Numbered from the stretch's first letter, positions 33,612-42,645 are shown. The stretch: DNA of 64,000 nt from JANYHF01 sp031393505 (GCA_031393505.1 JANMVX010000242.1:1-64000); one strand, 5' to 3'. Made by a program: numbers and translations. The notes: a model not told the origin generated them from the sequence alone.

Positions 33612-35093
33612 TTACTTGGCCATGCCGAGCGCAAGACCCTGAGCCGCGATCTGCTTGTCGCGACCGAAGTCCTCGGTGACCTTCTCCCAACCTGTTTCGA
33701 TGTTCTTCAGGGCTTCATCGACCGTGATTTCACCGGCGAGATAGCGGGCAAGTTCCGTATCGAGAACGACGCCCGAGTACTGTTGCGCGCCCGGCACCTT
33801 GAAGTCCGACGCCATGTTCGGGTTGTTCAAAGCGGAGTTGATGGCGCCGATGTAGTTGGCCGCAGCGTCTTTGGTGAAGCCAGCCTTCTCCCACAGATCG
33901 GTGCTCTTCAGCTGCGACGTGCGGTAGGGGTTGAATCCGTCCCAACCGATTGTGACGTCCACGTTCGATTGCGCCGCCTGGTTCATGTAGGACAGGAAGT
34001 CATAGGCCGCCTGCTTCTTCTTGGGGTCGATCTTGGCGTTGATGGCGCCAGCCCAGCCGCCGAAGGCAGCGAAGGGAGCGTAGTTGATGCCGTCGACAGA
34101 ATAGGGAGCGGACTCCTTGGTCACCGGCACCAGCTTGCCGGTTGCGCGGTCAAGGACTTCCTTGGTGCCGAGCGCGGCGACAGCGAACAGCTGGTTCTTG
34201 ACGGCGGTGGCGTCCTTCTCGAGGGCCAGCACCGGCGGATCGCCCCACTCGATCAGCAGGCCGCAACGGCCAGCCTTGAACAGGGCGCGCGTGTCGCCGA
34301 TGTCCATGTTGAGCTCTTCAGGCGGACCGTATTTGCCGGTCTCCTTGTAGACCTCGAAGGCCTTCTTCCAGGCTTCGTTGTTGATCACCGGCTTCATGGT
34401 CTTGCCATCGAAATGGAAGCCCTGGCTGGTGCCCTGGGTCTGCACGTAGGACGCGGCCACCGTCTGGATCGCAAAGTAGGACTGGGCGTTGCGCTTCTTG
34501 AAGATGCAGCTGCCGTAGTCCGGCTTGCCGTCGCCGTTCAGATCCTGGCCATTGATGGCCTTGGCGAGCGCCAGGTAGTCGTCCCAGGTCTTGGGCGGCT
34601 CCAGCTTCAACTTATCGAAGATGTCCTTGCGATAATAGACCATCTGGAAGTCGCCATCGAGCTGGATCAGCATCGTATGGCCACCGATCTTCATGCCGAA
34701 CTCGCGGAAATAGGGTGCGAGGTCGGCTGTGTCGATTTTGGTGTCTTTCGCGATGTAGGGATCGAGGTTCTCGATCAATCCCGCCGAGGCGAACTCCACG
34801 CCCCAGCCGGCGGCGAACACGCCGACGTCGATCGAATTCGTGCCCGTGCTCCAGTCATTCTGCAGCTTCGGGAAGATTTCAGCGAACGGCACTTCGTTGA
34901 CCACGATCTTGGCGCCCGTGGCGGTGCCAAACTCTTTGCCGCGTTGGGCGACCATGCCGGCGATGACCGGACCTGGACGGGTCAGGATGTTGATGGTGAC
35001 GCCATCATATTCGCCCGCTGAAGCGCCCTGAGCGAGGCCGCACACTGCGGCTCCCGACAGCAATGCGCCAACGAGCAGTTTTCTAAAGGACAT
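33612..35093 (-). CDS. Extracellular solute-binding protein of the sugar ABC transporter
   Basis: A 493-residue periplasmic binding protein with a signal peptide (hydrophobic 6-20, cleavage after ASA at 26). The family pattern is SDVGVFAAGWG-like (SIDVGVFAAGWGVEF), MVYYRKDIF and PKTWDDYLALAKAIN, as in cluster B / family 1 sugar binders. A KDLNGDGKPDYG segment may bind calcium. ATG 35093 has GGGAGGAAG upstream, the strongest ribosome site in the operon, as expected for the most abundant component. The sugar cannot be named. Confidence 0.9.
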   Translation of the reverse strand: MSFRKLLVGALLSGAAVCGLAQGASAGEYDGVTINILTRPGPVIAGMVAQRGKEFGTATGAKIVVNEVPFAEIFPKLQNDWSTGTNSIDVGVFAAGWGVEFASAGLIENLDPYIAKDTKIDTADLAPYFREFGMKIGGHTMLIQLDGDFQMVYYRKDIFDKLKLEPPKTWDDYLALAKAINGQDLNGDGKPDYGSCIFKKRNAQSYFAIQTVAASYVQTQGTSQGFHFDGKTMKPVINNEAWKKAFEVYKETGKYGPPEELNMDIGDTRALFKAGRCGLLIEWGDPPVLALEKDATAVKNQLFAVAALGTKEVLDRATGKLVPVTKESAPYSVDGINYAPFAAFGGWAGAINAKIDPKKKQAAYDFLSYMNQAAQSNVDVTIGWDGFNPYRTSQLKSTDLWEKAGFTKDAAANYIGAINSALNNPNMASDFKVPGAQQYSGVVLDTELARYLAGEITVDEALKNIETGWEKVTEDFGRDKQIAAQGLALGMAK

Positions 35094-35154
35094 GCAGACT
35101 TCCTCCCATGTGAAGAGGCGGCTCCTGTTTGTTTTGGGCCGCCCTGCGGGAGCG

Positions 35155-35182
35155 ATAGTATCTGAGCTTTCAAGCATTTCAA
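35155..35182 (-). promoter_or_regulatory. Candidate promoter of the ABC transporter operon
   Basis: On the minus strand TTGAAA (35177-35182) and TACTAT (35155-35160) are separated by 16 bases, about 60 bases before the binding-protein ATG. Five of six -10 positions match consensus. It is the best pair in the 271-base space between this gene and hslU. Confidence 0.45.
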
Positions 35183-35211
35183 TCGAGGAAATGCATATGC
35201 CGAGCTGCGGC

Positions 35212-35271
35212 ATGGCCCAATAGTGGGGCGTCCCTCGCAAGCGGCGTCCCGCCGAGCATTGGGCCAATTGG
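35212..35271. promoter_or_regulatory. Inverted TGGCCCAAT / ATTGGGCCA pair between the ABC operon and hslU
   Basis: TGGCCCAAT (35213-35221) and ATTGGGCCA (35258-35266) are exact complements 36 bases apart, and a third half site (TTGGCCCAT) is at 35340-35348. They lie upstream of both divergent units. They could be operator sites for a sugar-responsive repressor, although no regulator gene is in the operon. Confidence 0.3.
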
Positions 35272-35364
35272 ACCGTGCGGGGGACCACGACGTCTACTCC
35301 CGCATATTGAAATCCCTGCTCCAAAAGCGCATCTATCCCGTTGGCCCATCAACTAGCAGTCCCC

Positions 35365-36672
35365 ATGACCTCCTTCTCCCCCCGCGAAATCGTCTCCGAG
35401 CTCGACCGCTACATCGTCGGGCAGCACGACGCCAAGCGCGCCGTGGCCATCGCGCTGCGCAATCGCTGGCGGCGGCTGCAGCTCGACGACGACATGCGCG
35501 AGGAGGTGCTGCCCAAGAACATCCTGATGATCGGCCCGACCGGCGTCGGCAAGACCGAGATCGCGCGGCGGCTGGCCAAGCTGGCCGGCGCGCCGTTCCT
35601 GAAGGTGGAGGCGACCAAGTTCACCGAGGTCGGCTATGTCGGGCGCGACGTCGACCAGATTGTCCGCGACCTGATGGAAATCGGCATTGCGCTGGTGCGG
35701 GACGCCAAGCGCAAAGAGGTGAAGGCGCGCGCGCATTTGAATGCGGAAGAGCGCGTGCTGCATGCGCTGGTCGGGGAGGGCGCGTCGGACAACACCAAGG
35801 ATGCCTGGCGCAAGAAGCTGCGCTCGGGCGAACTGAACGACAAGGAAATCGAAGTGCAGGTGGCCGATGGCGGGGGCGGCATGCCATCGTTCGACATTCC
35901 GGGCATGCCGGGCGGCCAGATCGGCATGATCAATCTGTCTGAAATGATGGGCAAAGCCTTTGGCGGCCGGACAAAGTCGCGCCGTACGACCGTGGAGCAG
36001 AGCTACGGCCTCCTCATCAACGAAGAGAGCGACAAGCTGCTCGACAACGAGCAGATCGTGGCCGAAGCGATCCGCAGCGTCGAGAACAACGGCATCGTGT
36101 TCCTAGACGAGATCGACAAGATCTGCGCGCGCTCCGAGCGGATCGGCGGCGATGTCAGCCGCGAGGGCGTGCAGCGCGATCTGCTGCCGATTATCGAGGG
36201 CACGACCGTGGCGACCAAGCACGGGCCAGTCAAGACGGATCATGTCCTGTTCATTGCGTCCGGAGCGTTCCACGTCGCCAAGCCATCAGACTTGCTGCCC
36301 GAGCTACAGGGCCGGCTGCCAATCCGCGTCGAGTTGAAGGCGCTCGGCCGTGATGATTTGAGGCGCATTCTAACCGAACCGCAGGCGAGCCTCATCAAGC
36401 AGTATGTGGCGCTGATGAAAACCGAAGGCGTCGATCTGGACTTCACACCGGACGGCATCGACGCCATCGCCGATATCGCTGTGCAGGTGAACGGTTCGGT
36501 CGAGAATATCGGCGCCCGGCGCTTGCAGACGGTGATGGAGCGCGTGCTCGATAAGATCAGCTTTGAGGCGGCGGACCGGTCCGGCGAGAAGCTGGTGGTG
36601 GATGGCGCCTATGTGCAAAAGCACGTCGGCGATCTGGCCAAGAACGTCGATCTGAGCAAATTCATTCTTTAA
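35365..36672 (+). CDS. hslU: HslU, ATPase subunit of the HslVU protease
   Basis: A 435-residue AAA+ unfoldase that feeds substrates to HslV. Walker A is GPTGVGKT (57-64), Walker B FLDEIDKI. The I-domain insert (about 110-230) and the sensor 2 region VENIGARRLQTVMER are present. The C-terminus DLSKFIL, which inserts into HslV to open it, is intact. It should be co-transcribed with hslV but here lies behind an opposing transporter operon, so it must have its own promoter in 35094-35364. ATG 35365 gives the canonical N-terminus (SFSPREIVSELDRYIVGQ). Confidence 0.97.
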   Translation: MTSFSPREIVSELDRYIVGQHDAKRAVAIALRNRWRRLQLDDDMREEVLPKNILMIGPTGVGKTEIARRLAKLAGAPFLKVEATKFTEVGYVGRDVDQIVRDLMEIGIALVRDAKRKEVKARAHLNAEERVLHALVGEGASDNTKDAWRKKLRSGELNDKEIEVQVADGGGGMPSFDIPGMPGGQIGMINLSEMMGKAFGGRTKSRRTTVEQSYGLLINEESDKLLDNEQIVAEAIRSVENNGIVFLDEIDKICARSERIGGDVSREGVQRDLLPIIEGTTVATKHGPVKTDHVLFIASGAFHVAKPSDLLPELQGRLPIRVELKALGRDDLRRILTEPQASLIKQYVALMKTEGVDLDFTPDGIDAIADIAVQVNGSVENIGARRLQTVMERVLDKISFEAADRSGEKLVVDGAYVQKHVGDLAKNVDLSKFIL

Positions 36673-36793
36673 TACCAACCCGCATTGATCTTGACCAATT
36701 GTCTCTTGTGGAATCGGAAGCCAGTTTTGTAGGGGCGCGCTGCTGCGCGCCCCTACAAATCAACGATGAGTCAGCATCAATGACGGTTGGTAT
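36672..36793. repeat. ATACCAA-ended repeat, copy 2, with 28-bp hairpin core
   Basis: The ends ATACCAACC and GGTTGGTAT are exact complements, with CATTGATC / GCATCAATG just inside. The core 36729-36756 is a perfect hairpin, GTAGGGGCGCGC, TGCT, then the complement. It starts on the last base of the hslU stop codon and can serve as a transcript-end hairpin. It shares blocks in inverse orientation with 16436-16600. Confidence 0.7.
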
Positions 36794-36937
36794 GAATGGG
36801 TTCCGCCGCCGCCGGTTCCCCGCGACAGAACTGGCATTTACGGTATAAGTTCATCGCCATTGTCCCGATTCCCCCTTCGCGACACTGTCCGCCCGATGCA
36901 CCGCCCTCACCCATTTCCTCCGGAGTCCCGCGCAACC

Positions 36938-38209
36938 ATGCGTCCAGAGACGATCGCCGTACATACCGGCTACGCGGGCGACCCGACGACGCATGCCGTG
37001 GCGGTGCCGATCTATCAGACCGTCGCCTATGACTTCGACAGCGCGGCCCATGGCGCGGCGCTGTTCAATCTCGAGGTCGAGGGCCATCGCTACAGCCGCA
37101 TCAGCAATCCGACCACGGATGTGCTGGAAAAGCGCGTCGCGGCGCTGGAAGGCGGGGTCGCGGCCGTGGCTGTGGCCTCGGGGCAGGCGGCGCTGCATAC
37201 GGCCGTGCTCGCGCTGTCCAAGCCTGGCGACAATATCGTCACCGTGCCGCAGCTCTACGGCACCTCGCACACGCTGTTCGCCCACATCCTTCCCCGCCTC
37301 GGCGTCACCGCACGTTTCGCCAAGTCCGACAGCCCTGAGCACATCGCCGCTCTGATCGACGACCAGACCTGCGTGGTGTTCTGCGAGAGCATCGGCAATC
37401 CGGCCGGCAACATCTGCGACATCGAAGGCCTGGCGAACGTCGCCCACGCCAAGGGCGTGCCGCTGATGGTGGACAACACGGTCGCCTCGCCGATCTTGAT
37501 CCGGCCGTTCGAGTTCGGCGCCGACATCGTCATCCATTCGCTGACCAAGTTTCTAGGTGGCCATGGCACCACGCTGGGCGGCATCATCGTCGACAGCGGC
37601 AAGTTCCCCTGGTCAGCGAACGCCAAACGCTTTCCGATGCTGAACGAGCCGGACGAGTCCTATCACGGCCTGGTCTTCACCGAGCACTTCGGCGCCTCGG
37701 CCTATGCCGCTCGCTGCCGCAGCACCTTTGTGCGCACGCTGGGGCCGTGCTTGTCGCCGCTCAGCGCCTTCCTGCTGCTGCAGGGCGTGGAGACGGTGGC
37801 ACTGCGCATGGAGCGGCACGTCGAGAACGCAGCCAAAGTGGCGACATTCCTCAGTGAACATCCCAAAGTCGATTGGGTCAATTTTGTTGGGTTGCCGGAC
37901 AACACGTATCACGCGCTGGCCAAGAAATACCTCGGCGGCAAGGCGCCCTCGCTGATGACGTTTGGCGTCAAGGGCGGCCAACCGGCGGGCGAGCGGTTCT
38001 ACGATGCGCTGAAACTGGTCAAGCGGCTGGTGAATATCGGCGACACGCGCACGCTGGCCTGCCATCCGGCGTCCACCACGCACCGCCAGATGACGCCGGC
38101 CGAACAACGCGCAGCCGGCGTCCGCCCCGAAATGATCCGGCTCAGCATCGGCATCGAATATGCCGGGGACATCATCGCCGATCTGGATCAGGCGTTGAAG
38201 GCGGCTTAA
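36938..38209 (+). CDS. metY: O-acetylhomoserine / O-succinylhomoserine sulfhydrylase family PLP enzyme
   Basis: A 423-residue enzyme of the Cys/Met metabolism family. It has the PLP lysine Lys204 in IHSLTKFLGGHGTT, the phosphate-binding SGQAALHTA (81-89) and the YSRISNPT substrate loop (52-59). The length and the FTEHFGASAYAARCR region fit MetY, which makes homocysteine directly from an acylated homoserine and sulfide. ATG 36938 is chosen because the 26 codons upstream look non-coding. The acyl-homoserine supplier, a MetA-type protein, is encoded 38 bases downstream. Confidence 0.92.
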   Translation: MRPETIAVHTGYAGDPTTHAVAVPIYQTVAYDFDSAAHGAALFNLEVEGHRYSRISNPTTDVLEKRVAALEGGVAAVAVASGQAALHTAVLALSKPGDNIVTVPQLYGTSHTLFAHILPRLGVTARFAKSDSPEHIAALIDDQTCVVFCESIGNPAGNICDIEGLANVAHAKGVPLMVDNTVASPILIRPFEFGADIVIHSLTKFLGGHGTTLGGIIVDSGKFPWSANAKRFPMLNEPDESYHGLVFTEHFGASAYAARCRSTFVRTLGPCLSPLSAFLLLQGVETVALRMERHVENAAKVATFLSEHPKVDWVNFVGLPDNTYHALAKKYLGGKAPSLMTFGVKGGQPAGERFYDALKLVKRLVNIGDTRTLACHPASTTHRQMTPAEQRAAGVRPEMIRLSIGIEYAGDIIADLDQALKAA

Positions 38210-38247
38210 ACTGGCTTTCCAAAAGTACGCTGCAAAGGCGTTGCGTC

Positions 38248-39225
38248 ATGTCGATCAGTGAGAACGTGCACATTCTGTTTCCGTCCGCCAGCCCGGCGCC
38301 GCTGCAGATCGGCTTGGTCAACATCATGCCGGATGCGGCGTTTCTGGAGACGGAGCGACAGTTCTCCGGGCTGGTCGAGGGCGCCGCCGGGCGCCGCCCG
38401 TCGCGTATTCATCTGTTCACGCTGCCCGAGGTTGTGCGCGAGGGCGCTGCGGCTATTCATGCGGGAACGCACTATCGCAGCGTCGAGCAGCTCTGGCCCA
38501 CGCGCCTGGACGGGCTGATCGTGACCGGCGCCGAGCCGCGCCAGCCGGACTTGTCGCAAGAGAGCTATTGGCCGAGCCTCACCCGCGTCATCGATTGGGC
38601 CGAGGACAACACGGCCTCGACCATCTTTTCGTGCCTGGCCGCCCATGCCGCCGTGCAGCACCTTGATGGCGTCCGCAAGCAGCGCCGTCCGACCAAACTG
38701 ACCGGCGTGTTCGACTGTGAGCGGGTGGCGAATCATTGGAGTACGGACGATATCGGGACCCCCATCAAGACACCGCATTCGCGCTGGGGGCATGTGACGG
38801 AGACGGATCTGGCGGCCAAGGGCTATCAGGTGCTGACGCGCTCGGAGGCGACCGGCGCCAACCTGTTCGCCAAATCGTTCGGCTCGCAGTTCCTGTTCCT
38901 GCAGGGCCATCCCGAATACGCCGGAGATGCGCTGCAGAAAGAGTATCGCCGCGACGTGAGGCGCTTTCTGACCGGCGAGCGCGACGTCTATCCGAGCCTT
39001 CCGGTGAATGTCTTCAGGCCCGCCACCGAAGCCAAGCTGGAGCTGCTGGCCCTGCGCGCCAAACAGACCCGCGATCCTGGTCTCCTGACCGAGGTATCGC
39101 GTCTTGCCAAGACCAGAAGCGGACCGTCGGACTGGGCGCCAGGGGCGACGCAGCTCTACGCCAATTGGCTGCGGTATCTGCTTGAGCAGCGGCGCGACCT
39201 CTCGCGCCCGGCGACGCAGGCCTGA
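38248..39225 (+). CDS. metA: MetA-type homoserine O-acyltransferase (HTS family)
   Basis: A 325-residue glutamine-amidotransferase-like enzyme that acylates homoserine. The nucleophile is Cys129 (IFSCLAAHAAV, where E. coli MetA has CWGAQA). The acyl-transfer partners are His221 and Glu223 (QGHPEYAGDAL). PHSRWGHV (176-183) and the C-terminal QLYANWLRYLLEQ are family-conserved. The WGA to LAA change near the nucleophile means the acyl donor (succinyl- or acetyl-CoA) cannot be read off safely. With metY upstream it forms a direct-sulfhydrylation route to methionine. Confidence 0.85.
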   Translation: MSISENVHILFPSASPAPLQIGLVNIMPDAAFLETERQFSGLVEGAAGRRPSRIHLFTLPEVVREGAAAIHAGTHYRSVEQLWPTRLDGLIVTGAEPRQPDLSQESYWPSLTRVIDWAEDNTASTIFSCLAAHAAVQHLDGVRKQRRPTKLTGVFDCERVANHWSTDDIGTPIKTPHSRWGHVTETDLAAKGYQVLTRSEATGANLFAKSFGSQFLFLQGHPEYAGDALQKEYRRDVRRFLTGERDVYPSLPVNVFRPATEAKLELLALRAKQTRDPGLLTEVSRLAKTRSGPSDWAPGATQLYANWLRYLLEQRRDLSRPATQA

Positions 39226-39247
39226 TCCAAACGGAGTTCACCTCTCA

Positions 39248-40657
39248 ATGCGCCCGCCCTCGCCGAGCCTGTTTCCGTCTGCGGCCGAACGCAAGCGGTT
39301 GAACGATCTCCTGACCGACAAACTGGCCGAAGCGGCGGTTCGTTTGCGGCAAGGGCCGGTCAAGCCGCTGTTTCAAGCCGAACGCTGCGCGGCAGCGCTG
39401 GCGGGTTACGATTTCGCTGCGTCGCGCCCGCTGGAGGAGGGGCTTGCCTTCGCTATCGCCGAGTTGGAAGGCGGCATAGTGCATAAGACCCATCCGCGCT
39501 ATTTCGGGCTGTTCAACCCGGCCCCGACGTTCCCGTCTGAATGCGCGGACAGGATCGTGGGCGCGTTCAATCCGCAGCTGGCGGCGGCCACCACGTCTCC
39601 GGCGGCGGTGGCCATCGAGGCGCATGTGATCGCAGCGGTCGGCAAGCGCGCGGGGCTGGGCGACAACATACACGGTCATTTCACCAGCGGCGGATCGGAG
39701 GCCAATTTCACGGCGCTGATCTGCGCCCTGACGCGAGCTGAGCCGCGCTTCGCCGCCGAGGGAGCGCGGGCGTTTTTCGGCGCGCCGGTGTTCTATGTCT
39801 CGGCGGACTGTCATCTCGCCTGGGTGAAGATCGCGCATGAAGCCGGGATTGGCCGCAACGCCGTGCGCCTCGTGCCGACCGATGGGCGCGGGGCGATGGA
39901 CGCGGGCATGCTGCGCCAGGCAATTGCGCATGACATATCCACCGGCCACGTACCGATCATGATCGTGGCCACGGCCGGCACCACCAACGCCGGCATGATC
40001 GATCCGTTGACGGAGTGTGCGGCGATTTCGCGCTCCAACACCGTTTGGTATCATATCGATGCGGCCTGGGGTGGCGGCGCCATCGCCAGCGACCGGCTGC
40101 GGCCGCTGTTGGCCGGCATCGAACTGGCGGACAGCCTCACCATCGACGCGCACAAATGGTTCGCCACCACCATGGGCTGCGGCATGTTCCTGACGCGCCA
40201 GGGCGCCGTGCTGCCCGAGGCGTTCCAGGTCAACAACAGTTTCATGCCCTCGCAGGCGCCCAGCATCGACCCCTATATGACCTCGATGCAGTGGTCGCGC
40301 CGGTTCCTGGGGCTGCGGCTGTTCCTGCCGCTGGCCGCGGCCGGCTGGCCGGGGTTTGGCGAGCATGTCGAGCGGGCGGTGGAGAATGCGTCTTCGCTCG
40401 GCGAACTGATGACCGCAAAGGGTTGGAAGGTTGTAAACGCATCGCGACTTGCGGTGGTGTGCTTGGAGCCGCCGGAGGGATCGGCGGATGTATCGACAAT
40501 CGCCGAGCGCGTGGTCCGTTCCGGCCTGGCGTGGGTGTCGGAGGCCAAGTATGAGGGGCGGTCCGTGATCCGCGCCTGCATCACGCACGGCGAAACATCG
40601 CATGACGATATTCTGATGGGCGTTGGCGCACTTGAGCGCAACTGCGGCGCACTCTAA
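39248..40657 (+). CDS. Pyridoxal-dependent amino acid decarboxylase (group II)
   Basis: A 469-residue enzyme of the aromatic-L-amino-acid/glutamate decarboxylase family. The PLP lysine is Lys303 in IDAHKWFATTMGCG. HFTSGGSEANFTALICA binds the cofactor phosphate and YHIDAAWGGGAI gives the ring-stacking Asp. The KTHPRYFGLFNPAPTFPS opening is usual for a bacterial subgroup of uncertain substrate. It starts 22 bases after the metA-type gene on the same strand, so it may be co-transcribed; a metabolic link to methionine is not obvious. Confidence 0.88.
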   Translation: MRPPSPSLFPSAAERKRLNDLLTDKLAEAAVRLRQGPVKPLFQAERCAAALAGYDFAASRPLEEGLAFAIAELEGGIVHKTHPRYFGLFNPAPTFPSECADRIVGAFNPQLAAATTSPAAVAIEAHVIAAVGKRAGLGDNIHGHFTSGGSEANFTALICALTRAEPRFAAEGARAFFGAPVFYVSADCHLAWVKIAHEAGIGRNAVRLVPTDGRGAMDAGMLRQAIAHDISTGHVPIMIVATAGTTNAGMIDPLTECAAISRSNTVWYHIDAAWGGGAIASDRLRPLLAGIELADSLTIDAHKWFATTMGCGMFLTRQGAVLPEAFQVNNSFMPSQAPSIDPYMTSMQWSRRFLGLRLFLPLAAAGWPGFGEHVERAVENASSLGELMTAKGWKVVNASRLAVVCLEPPEGSADVSTIAERVVRSGLAWVSEAKYEGRSVIRACITHGETSHDDILMGVGALERNCGAL

Positions 40658-40704
40658 TGCAACTCAACGCAACCTGATGCAACGACGCTGGCGCCACGAA
40701 AAAC

Positions 40705-40779
<75 letters not shown>

Positions 40780-40846
40780 AAACCGGGCGGAACCTGCCAC
40801 AGGGCAGCTTGCGCCGCAAGCGCGACATGTTAGAGCAGATCGACCC

Positions 40847-41011
40847 ATGGCCAAAAGCGATGACACGCTAAGACGCGAACAGGAGCGCAAAGCCCGCCAG
40901 GCCGAGCAGCTGCGCGCCAATCTGGGCCGCCGCAAAGCCCAGAAACGGCAGCAAGCGGCCGGGGGCGACCCGCCCGAAGCGGGCCTTGCGCCGGCTAAGC
41001 CGGATCGTTAA
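40847..41011 (+). CDS. Small basic hypothetical protein upstream of murA
   Basis: A 54-residue, very basic protein (RREQERKARQAEQLRANLGR then RKAQKRQQ) with a Pro/Ala tail. It is predicted to be a single charged helix. The arginine pattern RANLxRRKAQ is seen in small proteins that precede murA in related genomes, to my knowledge. It is 136 bases upstream of murA on the same strand. No function is known. No clear ribosome site precedes the ATG, which lowers confidence in the start. Confidence 0.5.
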   Translation: MAKSDDTLRREQERKARQAEQLRANLGRRKAQKRQQAAGGDPPEAGLAPAKPDR

Positions 41012-41147
41012 CGTCGCGGGCCAACGGCTCCGGCGGGGCATCGCGCCGCGTTGCGCGAGGCCTGACGCGGGCCGATAGCAGTCGCTTGTTCCCTAGCAAA
41101 TCACCAGGCCAGCCCGCCCCTCGGCACCACTCAAAGGATCCCCCGCA

Positions 41148-42437
41148 ATGGACCGCATCCGCATCACCGGTGGGCACAAACTGGAGGGCGTCATCCCCAT
41201 TTCGGGCGCCAAGAATGCCGCCCTACCGCTGATGATCGCCTCGCTGCTGACGTCCGAGACGCTCACATTGAAGAACGTTCCGAACCTCGCCGACGTGAAC
41301 CTTTTGGCGCGAATCCTGCGCAACCACGGCGTCGATCTGACCCTGGAAGGCAAGCGCGCGGCCAAATCCAACTATCTGGGCGAGACCTACCAGCTCACGG
41401 CGCGCGACATCGTCGACACCACCGCCCCTTATGAACTTGTTTCACGGATGCGCGCCAGCTTCTGGGTGCTGGGGCCGTTGATCGCCCGTTGCCGGCAGGC
41501 GCGCGTGTCGCTGCCGGGCGGTTGCGCGATCGGTACGCGGCCGGTGGACCTGCATCTGGTGGGTCTCAAAGCGCTTGGCGCTGAGATCGAGATCGAAGCC
41601 GGTTATGTGATCGCCAAGGCGCCAAAAGGCCTGCATGGCGCACGCATCATTTTCCCGAAAGTGTCGGTGGGCGCGACCCATAACGTGCTGATGGCGGCTG
41701 TGCTGGCCAAGGGTGAAACGGTGATCGAGAACGCCGCGCGCGAGCCGGAAGTGGCTGATGTGGCGCGCTGCTTGGTGGCGATGGGCGCAAAAATCGAGGG
41801 CGTCGGCACGCAAACGTTGCATATCCAAGGCGTCGACAGGCTGGAAGGGGCCAGACATGCCGTGCTGCCCGACCGCATCGAGACCGGCACCTTCGCCATG
41901 GCGGTGGCGGCGACCGGCGGCAACGTGCTTTTGCAGGGGGCCCAGATCGAGGATCTGGAATCGGCGATGAACCTGCTCGCCGATATCGGCGCCGAAGTGA
42001 AGGCGACGCCCGAGGGCATCCAGATCCGCCGCAACGGCTCGGGAATCCGGGCGGTGGATGTCGAAACGCAGCCCTTTCCCGGCTTTCCGACCGACTTGCA
42101 GGCCCAGTTCATGGCCCTGATGACGCGCGCCGACGGCACCAGCACGATCCGCGAGACCATTTTCGAGAATCGCTTTATGCACGTGCAGGAGCTGGTCCGG
42201 CTCGGGGCGGACATCCATATGCACGGCGACCTCGCCACCGTGAAGGGCGTGAAGCGCCTGACCGGCGCGCAGGTGATGGCGACCGATTTGCGCGCCTCGG
42301 TGTCGCTGGTGATCGGCGGCCTGATGGCAGATGGCGAGACCACGATCAACCGCGTTTATCACTTGGATCGCGGGTTCGAGCGGCTGGAGGAGAAGCTCAC
42401 GAACTGCGGCGCGCAGGTCGAGCGGATTACGGGGTGA
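41148..42437 (+). CDS. murA: UDP-N-acetylglucosamine 1-carboxyvinyltransferase
   Basis: A 429-residue cytoplasmic enzyme for the first committed step of peptidoglycan synthesis, transferring enolpyruvate from PEP to UDP-GlcNAc. The active-site cysteine is Cys126 (LPGGCAIGTRPVDLHL), so the enzyme should be fosfomycin-sensitive. The substrate residues Lys22/Asn23 (SGAKNAALP) are present. The inside-out alpha/beta barrel length is complete. A palindromic repeat follows 30 bases after the stop. Confidence 0.97.
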   Translation: MDRIRITGGHKLEGVIPISGAKNAALPLMIASLLTSETLTLKNVPNLADVNLLARILRNHGVDLTLEGKRAAKSNYLGETYQLTARDIVDTTAPYELVSRMRASFWVLGPLIARCRQARVSLPGGCAIGTRPVDLHLVGLKALGAEIEIEAGYVIAKAPKGLHGARIIFPKVSVGATHNVLMAAVLAKGETVIENAAREPEVADVARCLVAMGAKIEGVGTQTLHIQGVDRLEGARHAVLPDRIETGTFAMAVAATGGNVLLQGAQIEDLESAMNLLADIGAEVKATPEGIQIRRNGSGIRAVDVETQPFPGFPTDLQAQFMALMTRADGTSTIRETIFENRFMHVQELVRLGADIHMHGDLATVKGVKRLTGAQVMATDLRASVSLVIGGLMADGETTINRVYHLDRGFERLEEKLTNCGAQVERITG

Positions 42438-42466
42438 GGGTTTAGCGCTCCGGCGCCACCGCAAAT

Positions 42467-42566
42467 GGTGTCATCCTCGGGCTTGTCCCGAGGATCCATG
42501 GTGCAGCAATTTCAGGCCTTGGTTTTGTGAACCGGACAGCCGCGGGACAAGCCCGAGGATGACACC
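42467..42566. repeat. 100-bp palindromic repeat with 23-bp perfect arms
   Basis: The arms 42467-42489 and 42544-42566 are exact complements, containing GTCATCCTCGGGCTTGTCCC. Each arm is itself partly palindromic (CTCGGGCTTGTCCCGAG). This is a widely scattered alphaproteobacterial extragenic repeat. It could also end the murA transcript. Confidence 0.75.
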
Positions 42567-42645
42567 TGTGCGTGCAAAAACACCCCGCCCCATTTCGGCC
42601 AAGCCAATACGTCCATATGCTTATTTCCGGCAGAGGGAGGGCAAC

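Noticed and set aside
30256..35021. Long plus-strand ORFs over the ABC transporter operon (30256-31653 and 33585-35021)
   Set aside because: They mirror the ATPase and binding-protein genes, whose motifs and ribosome sites are clear; the antisense products show no family features.
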